In this document: one piece after another, positions 1-13,389 of the stretch
Layout: every line of letters begins with the position of its first letter
Numbering within the stretch: position 1 is the first letter of the stretch
Assembly (NCBI GenBank): GCA_963693315.1
Contig: OY856188.1
Coordinates: 156,259,034 to 156,323,033, forward strand
Direction of reading: 5' to 3'
Source of the DNA: Diogma glabrata
Taxonomy: Eukaryota > Arthropoda > Insecta > Diptera > Cylindrotomidae
Length of the DNA stretch: 64,000 nucleotides
Made by a program: the position numbers and the translations under genes
Notes under the pieces: generated by a model
The model's database searches: none
Seen by the model: only the letters and a program-made list of their open reading frames with translations
What the model was told of the DNA's origin: nothing

Positions 1-1795
1 GGTACCGCTCATTAGCTCTTCCGAGGAATCGGACCAACACGTAGCTATGTGTGGGCTTTGTGCCTCGATTGAGTTGGTGAGCGGTGCGTCTGGGGTGCGC
101 TGCATCAGCTGGATTATTGGCATTTAGTTTTGTTTTGTTTTCTGCAAATTTCTCACAATTTGTTTTTCACTTATTATTTTGTTATTATTTCTTCATCTTA
201 TCATAAAATATTGGCATATGTCATATTTTGTAGTATGATAGGATTTTTTACTTAGTTATGCATTTTAAAATAAAACATAAAACAATAAAATAAACCTTTT
301 GATATATATATATGGCAGTACAACCGAAAAAAAATAAGTCTGCAAGTGGTAAAGCAAATTTGCGCAATCCACCCGCACATAAAGCGGCATGTCCACGGAA
401 TTTGCAGGGACAAAACATATATGAATCAATAAAAAATTTTAAAATAAATGTTCAAATCATCTGCGGATTGAACGCTAACCATGACCACGTGCAACATCAT
501 CTTGAGCACGACAAACCGAACATTCTATTCCTTACAGAAACACAAGTTTCTGAAAATTTTCTCTTTAAAGAATCGTATAATTCCAAATATAGGCTCGAAT
601 CAGCTTTCAAACTCCATCAGGGCGTATGCGCATTCATTCATTAGAGTGTTGCGTACACGCGCTTTCCAAATTTTGAACTACACGGTGACGGCTTCAATAC
701 AATGGTTTTAAAGATTTGTCTTCCAGAAATGACTTTTTTTACAATAGCTTTATACCGGTCCCCCAACAAACGTAACCCAAACTTTTTTAATATACTGACA
801 AAAATTATGGACGAGATTAGAGCAAAGTCCCCTAACTGTGAAGTTATCGTTACCGGTGACGGTTACCGTTACCGGTTACCGTGGAAATTCTGATCATTAT
901 TTAATCTCATCAATTATCAAAACTGATTTACTTAAAACTACAACTCCCAAACCCCGTAAAATATTTCACTACTCAAAAATGGATAAGAGTGGTCTTCAAA
1001 ATTTTTTACATAGTTTCCCTTTCGACCGTCATTGTTTTTACACTGACAATGTAAATGTTTCTGTTCAAAACTTTACAGAAAGCATCCAATTTGCTATCAA
1101 TAAATTTGTCCCTTTCTCCATAGTAAAACCCAAACAAAAATACTTGTATTCGAAAGCTGCCAAAACGGCACTTAGAAACAAACGTAGATCATTTAATATT
1201 TGGATTCATAACAAAACTAATTGCTCCATGTTTATAAGTCCTATATTCGTCCCTGTATGGAGTACTGCTGTCAAGTTTGGGGTGCTGCCTCTGTTTCCAT
1301 CTTGGCCCTCTTGGACTCTGTTCAAAAAAGAGCTATACGAATTGTAGGTGATCGAACTTTGACATCAACACTTGATTCCCTACAACATCGTCGCACTGTT
1401 GCTGACCTCGTTGTTTTTTACAAATATCGTCATCAGCAGTGCTCAGATGAAATCAGCGGCATCATGCCTCAAACTTATTCTTACCCCCGTTCCACTCGGC
1501 AATCGGCTGCCGCAACCAGTGAAACGGTAAAGATCCCGCGCTGTCATACTGGCAGATCGCAGAGAGACTTCTTTGTCCGAACTGCGTACAAATGGAATAG
1601 TTTGCCGGAACACTTAGTCTCAGGTTGCTTCAACCCACAGATGTTTAAAAAAAGCGTTAATCTACACCTTAGAACGCCAGTTGTTGTGGGACCCAGGTCT
1701 AGATCTGGGTCTTAAAAGGTATTTATTTGTTGTTGTGACACATATTCTAAACCCTGTTACACAACACATTTTATTAAAAAAAAAAAAAAAATATA
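1..1795 (+). mobile_element. Non-LTR retrotransposon, internally deleted copy (LINE copy A)
   Basis: A LINE-type element in the plus orientation. A 5' untranslated part (1-310) is followed by endonuclease-like reading frames, a linker, the C-terminal tail of the reverse-transcriptase ORF, and a 3' UTR ending in an A-run near 1777-1790. The 5' UTR and 3' UTR are recognisable again at 50217-50690, which supports one family with several copies. The reverse-transcriptase catalytic core, including the YxDD box, is absent: the linker joins the C-terminal tail at about 1215. The window starts inside the element, so its true 5' end is not visible. The clade (CR1-like, Jockey-like or other) cannot be fixed without the RT core. 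Confidence 0.8.
312..1715 (+). pseudogene. Broken LINE ORF2: endonuclease fragment joined to C-terminal tail
   Basis: 312-893 encodes, in shifting frames, an apurinic-endonuclease-like domain. Visible are the ILFLTETQVS stretch (about 508-555), an ALYRSPN motif (about 748-770) and VTGD (about 848-860). The usual asparagine after VTGD is lost where GTTACCG-like short repeats intervene at 846-885. A SDHYLIS motif follows near 890. 838-1215 reads as the linker after the endonuclease. 1221-1715 is the characteristic C-terminal region (YKSYIRPCMEYC, then LDSVQKRAIRIVGD). Several hundred codons of reverse transcriptase are missing between linker and tail. It is non-functional, and no intact start can be assigned. 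Confidence 0.78.
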
Positions 1796-2906
1796 ATATT
1801 TTTAAATAGGCAAACCGACATAAAATGTAAGAATATTTAGACAAAGTATGAAATGATCAAAAAACTCACAGTGATTATTCATCGAACGTTTGACGAAAAT
1901 GAGTTTGATGTAAAAATTGATAAAAATTTGTTTGCTTATTTAAGTGTTATTTTCAATATTTTTAGTAATTTTTATTCATACAGTTTTTAAAACGCAAGTT
2001 TATAAAAGTCCAAGCAGCTGAAAATCCGCTAGAAATATGTAGATTTCTTGATAACACAGATTTTCAGAGAGATCGGATAAGTAAAAAAATCGGATATGTA
2101 ATATTATTTTAATTAAATAGTAATTACAAACAGAATTAGCGACCAAATTTGAAAAAAACATAATATTAATTATAAGCAAACTACATCTTGGCAATTACAT
2201 TTTTCTATTTGGTTAAAATCAATTACAAAACATTAAACCCACCATAGAGCATATGTTTGACCTTTGTATACTATAGAGATCACAACCAAAAAATACGATA
2301 AAATCACAAATCATATGTTATTAGTTATTATATACTAAGAAATACGAAATATCATAAAAGTGCGTACTCAAACAAATTTGTAGGCAAAATTCACAAGCAA
2401 TTATTTGCTGGCTTTGTTTAAACTGTTTGAATTTGATTGTTTCAATAGACGAGTCTGCCAATTGCCCGAAGTGCACTATATATTAAATATTTCTATTTAT
2501 ATATTCTTTAATCAAAACCTCCACGTTTTTCAGTTTTATGGGCGCTTTAAGTTATTCTATAACCAACGCTTTTTATACCATCACAATATCTCATGAAGAC
2601 GGCTGCATTTAAAAGTTTATGCATAAATCGAATAATCATCATAATAGGGAAATCAATTGTTATTTCTTCTTACCGTTATTTACATTGTTTTTACCTTTTT
2701 CATTTAAGATTTTTTTACCTTACGCAAAAACTGTAAGGAAAAGTAATGCATATTTTGTGTGGTTCTTATTTCTATTGAATCAGATTGCTCAGCAGTATCT
2801 GCAAATTTTTGTCTTTTGTCTTTTAAAATTAAAATTATTTAATATTTATAAATAATATTAAACAATTTTTTTCTTAAAGTCCTTTATAACGCTTTAATTA
2901 GGTAGA
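1796..2906. other. AT-rich stretch, no gene recognised
   Basis: Roughly 1.1 kb of AT-rich sequence between the LINE copy and the first TA-microsatellite repeat. The short open frames here are low-complexity and match no family I recognise. Confidence 0.5.
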
Positions 2907-3420
<514 letters not shown>

Positions 3421-4132
3421 TGACCACTTTGGCGTTTCAGGTTCCTCAAAAATCAGCTGTTTTAAAAATTTACTAAACTTTGCTGCCCTTGATCTAGCTG
3501 AAATGGCCAAGCTCATATTTGAAAACTTTTTTTCACCTACTTAAAATATAAATCTTTCCAAAATTTTCAAAAATAATAGTTTAAGTCTAACGGTTGAGAC
3601 CCTACGGCTGTTGGAATAAAAACAAACGCAAAAGGCAATGCTTTCATCATGTTTCAGTTTATGTTATTTAAATTCATCTTAGCTTTTAAACATACTTTTC
3701 AACTATAGCCTCAAAAAATTTCAGCTTTCTAACCCAAAAGGTTCCATTTTTATAAGCATTATAATGCAACCCTTACAAGAAAAATATCAACCCATTTAAT
3801 ACCATAGAAAAATTATCAAAATCTCTTTTGTTTTTATTTGTTTTACTAAGTAACCGTTTGAAAAAAGATTAAATAAGAACAAAAAAACACAACAACAAAA
3901 GATGATTTTGAAATAAAATTGTTTGATAATGTTTGATTATAAATTATGTGTGATGGTATAATTGTAGTTGTGACGTAGTTCATTTGATCTTTGGTGGATT
4001 TAATATGTTATTAAAAGTAGTTTAAACCAACTTAAATAAAACTGTTCCGAAATTGTATTGATGGAGTTAGTTCGGATAATGTATTTAATTTGGTTCGATA
4101 ATTTTTTTGAATTATTCTGTTTCTACTTATAT
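3421..4132. other. AT-rich stretch, no gene recognised
   Basis: No open frame of note and no repeat recognised elsewhere in the window, apart from the trailing edge of the preceding repeat near 3360-3420. Confidence 0.45.
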
Positions 4133-5040
<908 letters not shown>

Positions 5041-7612
5041 AGCGGATATACCTGCCGCTCGGACTTTTTTATTTATTGCCCTGCTTCTTTTCTCTACCAT
5101 ACGATTCAGACAGGTAATTTTTAGTGGTTCTTAATGTTTTTAAAATTGATTTCAATTTTAAATATTTTCGTTTCATTTCAAAAAATAGGTTGGTTAACGT
5201 TAAGGTATTATTTTTGCTATATTTCAAGCTATTAAAGAAGTATTCTGGTCAAGAGACCTAAATTTTTTGACTAAGATAGAGAAACATGGAAAAACAGTTT
5301 AGTATCCATGTTTTTATAGAATATTTATTGACATTTCAAAAAAACAAAACAATCAATCAAAAATTCGAAAGGTTATAGGTTAGTTAATAGGGGTATAAAA
5401 AAGGTGCGTCCTAGTTGACGTAGTTTTAGCCCTTGTAGTATTCTAAAAATTTAAAAATTCTGCATTAGAAAATATTGTAACAATCGGTCCTATTACAAGT
5501 TATAAATTTCATCAAAGGTAACAGAAAGAAACGAATACACTAAAAATTTAACAATTAGTTTTTTTATTCCTATTAATATTTTAATATTTTCAACACGAAG
5601 GTTGATCACCAAGAAGAATTTAAAAATTGTGATAAAACAGTGCAGCAATTCAATCAACAATAATGTTTAAATACTTTCTTCAGTACATGTTTGAATGAGA
5701 GAAAATATGCATATTCAGTGCAAATGGCATGTTGATTGATCTGCTGTCTTACCCAAGCTGTAACATATGTTTTTAATTTGATACAATCGTATGATTTTTC
5801 ATCCCATTTATTATTGTATTTGTTCTATTGTACGTGTTTCGAATGAATTCGAACCATCCTCTTCAAGTGTCTTGTTAGAATCCTTAGACAGACACGCAAT
5901 CAATTACGCCACTGAGGAGATCAATGATATTTGACTAAGATGCAATGATCGGAATCGACCGTAATCGATCGGAATCGTAAATAGTTTTTGGAGATTCAAA
6001 TGAGATGTTAATTTTTTACGGTGTAAAGGGTGTTGAAAAATTTTTGCATTTAGGCTTATTTAAGCATAAAGTAATATTTTAAGAATCAATAGTCTGAAAA
6101 TAGTTTTTTGAGATTCTCGTTGGAGTTAACTGGTATTTTTATAGATTTTGTGGGAGTTAATAAGTTTATCGAGAATAAAAAGTTCTTATTTACATCCAAT
6201 TAAGGATGAAGAGAACTAAAATAGGTCTAGTACTAAAATTAGTAGTTAAGGTTCGACTCGGGAAACTAAAGATATACAAAAAAGATCTCCACCAAATTTT
6301 AAGTGAATTGTTCGAGTAGAACTTGAGATATTATGTCGACCAACTCGAAAAAAGTTTAGAGAAAAATATGTTAAAAAAATAATAATAAAACTGAACTAAA
6401 GACCAGAATCAAATAATTACAACAAAATAAGTTATAATGACCTTTGGATTATAGATTTTCAAGCATATATGGAGTATGAAAAAATTGTCGTGCATATATG
6501 GAGTATGAAAAAAGGGATTCGTGCTCAGTCGGACAACATTTGCCATCTATTGTTTGATTTGCTCCGCCCGTCTGGTTTAGTTGCCGCGTCATAAATGTCG
6601 ATGTAGCTCCGAGAATAATTCTGATTTTGAAAAGTCTTTTGAGGACATATTCTTAATGGTTTTAAACAAATTAATCAATTATATGCACAAAATTGACATT
6701 GTCTTATAATATTGTTGCTAAGTATTTTATTTTGGACAATCAAGTTTTTATCACAAATTGCAATTTAACAAAGCAATTTTATATCATAAATTGTAGTTGA
6801 ACGAGAAAGTAGATAAACATAATTGGGAAAAATTTACCAACCAAATGTTTATTTTGGTCTATGGTTTTTTAATTGAAAATAATTAGTTCATGGTTGTTTA
6901 TTCCCTTGCTTGTAGTTTGTACTTATAACATACAGAATATTTCAAAAACCACAATCATTTTAAACGACAAATAGCTCCACTTCCAAAGCCAAAACAACTT
7001 TAAATTTGTTTTAAATATTTTACAACCTAAATATTATGCACGAATATAGAACTTCTTTGTTTTAGTTCTAATTTTTTTCCAGTCTAATTGAGAAGAACTT
7101 TTGATAACATGTATTAAAACATCTTCAATCTAGTAAATTACAAGAAAATATGGGATCAGCTGATTTTACAAATTCTTTGACAAAATGTTGGTTAAACTTG
7201 AGATACCTCAGAATATTAGTAAACATAATTTGATATGCCAGCTAAGCTCGTTATCGGCTTATTTTTTGTTATATGGGTAGTTCTACAAACATAGGAATTT
7301 TAGACGGCTCTGCTCATTTCGTATATTAATATGAAAAAAAAAATTGTTTTTCAAATAAAATTTGTAAACCTTTACTATGTCTAGCTGGTCACCCAAAATA
7401 AACCAGTTTCGAAATATATTTCTTACAAAAAAAGTTATTCATAACGTCAAATTATCAGTCCCCTGGCGTGTCCCACCTTGAAATTCAAAGCTGGTAAACT
7501 AAATAATCAAAGATTCTAAGTATGTAGAGAGAAACTTACACTGTAGTAATAATTTCGAATAATGATGTTTTAATAATGTGAAAAAAATCATAACATTACT
7601 CTATATTTCATA
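5041..7612. other. AT-rich stretch, no gene recognised
   Basis: About 2.6 kb without a convincing reading frame. A short direct duplication (CATATATGGAGTATGAAAAA) is seen at about 6465-6515. The rest is unassigned and may be old repeat or intergenic DNA. Confidence 0.45.
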
Positions 7613-8089
7613 CTAGCAGGACCCGGCGTACGTTGCTACGCCTATAAAAAAGTTTGTGTGCGTAGATTTTGTTGAATTAGTAAGAATAATTTCAAAAAGT
7701 CGTAATGAGAATAGAAGAAGCCTATTTTAATTTTTTTCATTTGGGAAATATGAATAACAGAGATCATTAGCACTCTAGCTGATCAATCCAGATAGTTTGA
7801 AAATTGAAAGGAAGGTCAACATTTGAAAGTGATTGGTAAAGAGTTTCGGAGAGTTTAAATTAAACACTTGCAATTTTTCGCGTTAATCGGCTTAATATGT
7901 GTCGCGAAAAATTAGGTGAACGTCAAAACATTCGTTTATTGGGTGTTACAGTTGTCAATGACTTACTCTGGAACCGTCATACTTGCGATACAAAATAGGC
8001 ACACCGCACTAAAATTTGCTGTTTTATCGTACCATTTCATGTTGACTAAATTCATTTATCAATCTATCCAGATTATTTGGTGATCTTAA
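7613..8089 (-). mobile_element. Helitron 3' terminal region (copy 1), cut by gap
   Basis: Read on the minus strand the sequence ends in a perfect 6-bp hairpin (GGCGTA-GCAACG-TACGCC, 7642-7625), eight spacer bases, then CTAG (7616-7613) followed by T. This is the canonical Helitron 3' terminus: hairpin, short spacer, CTRR, host T. The adjacent body (7643-7790) resembles 27343-27415 plus 29151-29240, a second copy interrupted by another element. No coding sequence is visible before the N gap, so this may be a non-autonomous copy. Confidence 0.7.
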
Positions 8090-8289
8090 NNNNNNNNNNN
8101 NNNNNNNNNNNNNNNNNNNNNNNNNNNNNNNNNNNNNNNNNNNNNNNNNNNNNNNNNNNNNNNNNNNNNNNNNNNNNNNNNNNNNNNNNNNNNNNNNNNN
8201 NNNNNNNNNNNNNNNNNNNNNNNNNNNNNNNNNNNNNNNNNNNNNNNNNNNNNNNNNNNNNNNNNNNNNNNNNNNNNNNNNNNNNNNNN
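8090..8289. other. Assembly gap (200 N)
   Basis: A run of N. It sits at the outer end of the left arm of a long palindrome, a structure that often defeats assembly. Confidence 0.99.
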
Positions 8290-9090
8290 ATCAAATTTTT
8301 ATATACCTTTTTCTTTTCCTTATTTGACACAATACATTAAAACATTTTACAAAAATAAATTAATAAAAGCACTATTATTTTAAAACTTAAACGGAAAAAT
8401 AAACACTATTTATAAGTTTAGTCAAAAAAAAAAATTTTTTCTAAAAATCTATAAAAATTACGCTAAAAATTTCCATCAAATGGCTAATAAGTAATAACAT
8501 AAAACAACAATTTGAAACCGGAACTACTTTTTTAAAAAAAAAACAATAATTATTAATAAATAAGAAGGAGAAAAATGATTGTTGCTAAAAACCGGATAAC
8601 TTATTTTTTAAAATTACAAACCAAACAAGTTAAAAAAAAAATTATATAACAAACTAGCATAATAATAAGGACGCACGTAATAATAAGGAATTCGATTCGT
8701 CGTCCTTATTATTATGCTAGTTTGTTATATAATTTTTTTTTTAACTTGTTTGGTTTGTAATTTTAAAAAATAAGTTATCCGGTTTTTGGCAACAATCATT
8801 TTTCTCCTTCTTATTTATTAATAATAATTATTGTTTTTTTTTTAAAAAAGTAGTTCCGTTTCAATTCAAATTGTTGTTTTATGTTATTACTTATTAGCCA
8901 TTTGATGGAAATTTTTAGCGTAATTTTTATAGATTTTTAGAAAAAATTTTTTTTTTGACTAAACTTATAAATAGTGTTTATTTTTCCGTTTAAGTTTTAA
9001 AATAATAGTGCTTTTATTAATTTATTTTTGTAAAATGTTTTAATGTATTGTGTCAAATAAGGAAAAGAAAAAGGTATATAAAAATTTGAT
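8290..9090. repeat. Long near-perfect palindrome, about 390-bp arms
   Basis: 8290-8673 is the reverse complement of 8698-9090, with few small differences (for example TTTGAAACCGG against its partner near 8860). A 24-base spacer (8674-8697) separates the arms. The left arm is limited by the N gap, so its full length is unknown. No ORF. It could be a foldback or long-TIR MITE, or an inverted misassembly next to the gap. Confidence 0.85.
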
Positions 9091-9299
9091 GTTTTTGTAT
9101 AAAAAAGTTTTTATACGTAATCTTTAAGAAAAATAATTTTATTATATTATTTGTTAATTTATAGATTTTTGAAAATGTTGGGAATGCCAACGAAACGTTA
9201 AATGTTTAGAATAGAAAATTAAAACAATATAAAATATAGGGCTATATACCAAAGAAAACAAAAAATTTTTTAATCAAATTAAAAAACGCCCAAGAAATC

Positions 9300-9472
<173 letters not shown>

Positions 9473-9918
9473 GGTGTCCCAGAAAAATTAAAATTGTTTT
9501 TTTTTGACGCATACCCTTTAATTTTTTTTCTTTTATGTCAAAACAACTGTAAAAAAAATTTCATGCAATTTAAATAACAGTAACCTGTGCCGACTTGGAC
9601 CTAAACATCTCAATACTTGATTGTGTACTTTAGCGCGCATACCTGTTTTGATGTGCTTATAATTTCTAAATGTCTTGTCGGTTATACGAATTTTTCTTGA
9701 AAAATAAATATGTCCGTCGAACTAGGTAGTTCTAAACAAAAAATATACATAAAAGCTAACCCAAAACTTCCTTCAAATGGACAAGCTCTCGTATAGTATT
9801 GTTGTATAATATATTGTTTTTTAATATAATACATTTCATACGAAAACAAAGAGCAATTGTTGTGCCAAAACTGAATAATTCTATAGACACGTTTGGAATG
9901 TTATTTTAGATTGAAAAC

Positions 9919-10200
9919 TCAAGACATAGTGCAAATTCTCTGCTGTGATACTATAACTGCTTCGAAAACACATCGTATGTGTGCGCGTTGAAAAAAATCA
10001 ATATAGAAAAACTTTTTTTCGCTTGCAACCATCACATGTACGAGCTGGTGTAAAAAAGTCTTTTTGAAGTGAAAATAAAACAAGTGCCTATAATAAGCCC
10101 GGACATTCCACTTTTTCAAAAAATTAGAGATCATTGGCAAAAAGTTGATCTCCATAAAATAGAATGCTATAGAGAAAAGGTAGAATGGTGCCTGTTTCCA
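9919..10200 (+). pseudogene. Decayed transposase-like fragment
   Basis: In shifting plus-strand frames the sequence shows CCDT-TAS (about 9940-9962), an ACNHHMYELV block (about 10023-10052) and SPDIPLF ... DHW (about 10100-10140). From memory this order (CxDTTAS, then CxHH, then GP-IPLF) resembles a group of uncharacterised arthropod proteins that look transposon-derived. A stop after YELV and shifts between blocks show it is dead. It lies inside the TTAGGGTGTCCC element and is presumably its former transposase. The family assignment is an inference. Confidence 0.4.
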
Positions 10201-10469
10201 AAATTGATAAATTGAAAGTAGATTAAATAATAATAGAAATAATAATTAAAAAGGAGATATCAATGCTTAAAGCATTTCAGCTGTATCGTTCAGATACGGC
10301 TGAAAGAGCGGTCTAATTAATGCAGGACTTTCATTGTTTAATTACAATTGAGGCAATATTTGTTATGTTGCGTACAAAAGCACAAGATGTTATATCCGGA
10401 CTGTAAACAGCAAACATTGACAAGAAAATATACTTAGTAATAGTTGTTGTAATGAAAAATAATATTAAA

Positions 10470-11512
10470 ATATGGAGGGACTGAAATCTCAAGCTCTGAG
10501 ATATCAAGACTTCGGTCTGGATTAAGGATTTTGATATAGTTTTCGGCAAAAAACTTTTATGAGGACATTGCTTTTAGTTTTAGGCAGCGATGTATATCAA
10601 ACATAAAACTCTTTGTTATAGCATAAATATTTTTTTATTTCTGTTTAGAAATTTATTACAAAACTAACACGAAATATTAATAAGTGCCGGAAAATTATAA
10701 CAGATCATAAATTAATATAACTTAGTGAAAAGATGAAACACCCAGCAAACTACTCAAAAACCTCTCCATTTAGCGTTTCAAGAAAATATTACAAAACCAA
10801 ATATTCATGGTTCTTTCAAAATTCAAAAAATATTCTAAAAATTAAAATAAAATAAAAAATTTAAACTTTTTTTTAAAGTTCTAAAAACATTCCAAAAATT
10901 ATTACAAAATCAAAAATTTAAACTTTTTTCAGAAATTCAAAAATTTTTAAAATATTCCAAAAATTATAACAAAATCAAAAATTTCCATGTCCAATTTCAT
11001 GTTCGATAACATTTCATGTCAAAAAAATAATTAATTTCATATTGTTCCAAAAAATTAAGTAAAATGAAAATCATTCTTTTGACACACTTGACAACATTTT
11101 TTTGACAAACTTATAACGCAATAATCTAGATTTTGGTTTCACATACCAATACCGACCATCAAAATTTCTCCAAATTCAATGTTCCTATTCGCAATCACTT
11201 AAAATGAACGTTTTTAAGCAAAAAATAGGCATATTTCCTTGTTTTGACATACTTGACGACTTTTTTTGACACACTTCCCGTACAGTTATCGAACACATCG
11301 TCATTTTGGCTGTTACAATTGAGTAACCCTATTTTTAGAAACAAAAATTTTTGAGATCCCTTCCAGCGGTTTTCTAGATTTCGTCGGTTGTGACGGCAGA
11401 CAGACAACCAGTTTTTTTTAGAATCAGTAAGTCCTAAAACGTCGATAAATGGGGTAAGAATTTCATTTTTGGCTCGAGAATGTAATACTTAGGACTTTCA
11501 GACCGAAGTAAT
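10470..11512 (+). mobile_element. Unclassified ACTTCGG repeat, copy 1 (about 1.04 kb)
   Basis: Begins ATATGGAGGGACTGAAATCT, continues into GAGATATCAAGACTTCGGTC, and ends TTTCAGACCGAAGTAAT, so an 11-bp inverted motif ACTTCGGTCTG lies near both ends. Internal landmarks shared with the other two copies are the TGTATATCAAACATAA block, AT-rich 'AAAATTCCAAAAATATT' minisatellite units (10780-10990), a GACACACTTGACAA module, and TCCTAAAACGTCGA before the right end. No ORF. It is the shortest of three copies and is nested in the TTAGGGTGTCCC element. Confidence 0.75.
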
Positions 11513-11763
11513 ATCTTTTTCTAATTCATTGGCGTTTTATTTAATGAGAGTAAAATAATTTCTCAAATAATTGCACAGTAATCGCAGTAAAAGCTCGTAT
11601 GTTAAAGTTCAACTTCAAGTCGGCACGGGTTATCGTCATCCAATCGCAGTAAAACTTTTAATTTAAGTTTTTAAGGTTGATTGGAAAAAATTTAGCGGGT
11701 ATGCGTATAAAATTTTGCAAAAAAATTTTTTTGCTCTATGTCTTGGGACACCCTAATATATAT

Positions 11764-13059
11764 ATAAAAACGGAAAAAACACTTTAAAAAGTAAAAAATT
11801 GCACGACCATAATATTATGCACAAAACTTATAAGCAGCTTGTTTGGTAATTAAAAATTAATTAAATCAAAACAAATCTTTTGATCCAAATAGTCAAAAAC
11901 ATTGTAACATATATTGAATTTGAAACATTTGTTTTAATAAACAAAACCTGAATAATTCTTTTTTAATAAAAAATCAACTAAGTATGTATTGAAAAATAAA
12001 TAATTTAAGAAACATAATAAATATAACTATCAATGCAAAAAAATAATATAAGAATAAACGTTAAAAAATTATATCTAACTATTCATTTCATTTCTTCACA
12101 AATAACTGAAATCAATTGGTTCACGACCGAATTTATTAATCTCAATCATTACTTTATCCCATAAACTGTTTTATGAATATATGTTTATGAATTAAATTAA
12201 TAATAAAACAAAACTGTAAATAGAAAAAATGATTTTCTCTTCACATCTAATTGTTTAACCCATAATTAATTTAAATTTAACTGGGACCTATATTTGTTAC
12301 GCTAATGTCTACTTCTAAATAGTATGAATTTTTGTTATATCTGGTCGTCGCGGGCATGTTTTTTTCTCTCTGAACTATATTTGAAAAAATTGTTTTAGAA
12401 AATGTTAGCATCATATTTATTCTGTCTAATTTCTCTAATTCTTCATAGTTGAGAGAGATAAAAGCATACCCGCGACGACCAGATATAACAAAAATTCATA
12501 CTATTTAGAAGTAGACATTAGCGTAACAAATATAGGTCCCAGTTAAATTTAAATTAATTATGGGTTAAACAATTAGATGTGAAGAGAAAATCATTTTTTC
12601 TATTTACAGTTTTGTTTTATTATTAATTTAATTCATAAACATATATTCATAAAACAGTTTATGGGATAAAGTAATGATTGAGATTAATAAATTCGGTCGT
12701 GAACCAATTGATTTCAGTTATTTGTGAAGAAATGAAATGAATAGTTAGATATAATTTTTTAACGTTTATTCTTATATTATTTTTTTGCATTGATAGTTAT
12801 ATTTATTATGTTTCTTAAATTATTTATTTTTCAATACATACTTAGTTGATTTTTTATTAAAAAAGAATTATTCAGGTTTTGTTTATTAAAACAAATGTTT
12901 CAAATTCAATATATGTTACAATGTTTTTGACTATTTGGATCAAAAGATTTGTTTTGATTTAATTAATTTTTAATTACCAAGCAAGCTGCTTATAAGTTTT
13001 GTGCATAATATTATGGTCGTGCAATTTTTTACTTTTTAAAGTGTTTTTTCCGTTTTTAT
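11764..13059. repeat. 1.3-kb palindrome truncating the errantivirus 3' LTR
   Basis: The left arm (about 11764-12381) is the near-perfect reverse complement of the right arm (about 12447-13059), with a loop of about 65 bases. Outer ends read AAAAACGGAAAAAACAC and its complement. The right end abuts LTR sequence at about 13060, where the 3' LTR is cut short. No coding capacity. A foldback or long-TIR element is likely; misassembly is possible because a second such palindrome borders the nearby N gap. Confidence 0.85.
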
Positions 13060-13373
13060 TATATTTTGATCTTAATAAATTTATAAGAATTTACTGTTTA
13101 CATTTTGTGAAAAATATTATCTTTTGTTATTTAATCATTTTCTGGAATTCAAATATTTAAATGTTTTGGAAATAAAATATGTCTGAGAATCTTGTTGTTT
13201 AATAATTGGAAAACTTATTAATAAAATTACTGATAAAGAAACATGCATTATGGTATAACTAATATAACTAACATAACTATCTAGGGTTGTGTCATATGAC
13301 ATTGACAGATGCATATGACAGAAATACAAATGATATAATTATTGATGTTATGTTGCAGTCTGCGGATGTAACT
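13060..13373 (-). repeat. 3' LTR, truncated (about 314 bp)
   Basis: Begins (minus strand) AGTTACATCCGCAGACTGC at 13373. It is identical to the start of the 5' LTR over about 310 bases except one C/T difference (13335 region against 20513 region). The remaining half of the LTR is missing where the palindrome begins. Confidence 0.92.
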
Positions 13374-13383
13374 CCTCCCTCTT
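13374..13383 (-). promoter_or_regulatory. Polypurine tract (plus-strand primer)
   Basis: AAGAGGGAGG on the minus strand, directly before the 3' LTR start AGTTACATCC. Position and purine content are diagnostic of a retroelement PPT. Confidence 0.9.
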
Positions 13384-13389
13384 AAGACT

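Noticed and set aside
8073..8340. Open frames of X residues
   Set aside because: They are translations of the 200-base N gap.
8674..8697. GGAATTCGATT in the palindrome spacer resembles a common TA-cloning vector junction
   Set aside because: Eleven bases are too few, and the rest of the spacer does not continue as vector. Chance is likelier, though it could be screened with a vector database.
13135..13329. Identical 64-codon frames at 13135-13329 and 20314-20508
   Set aside because: They are the same chance frame inside the two LTR copies.
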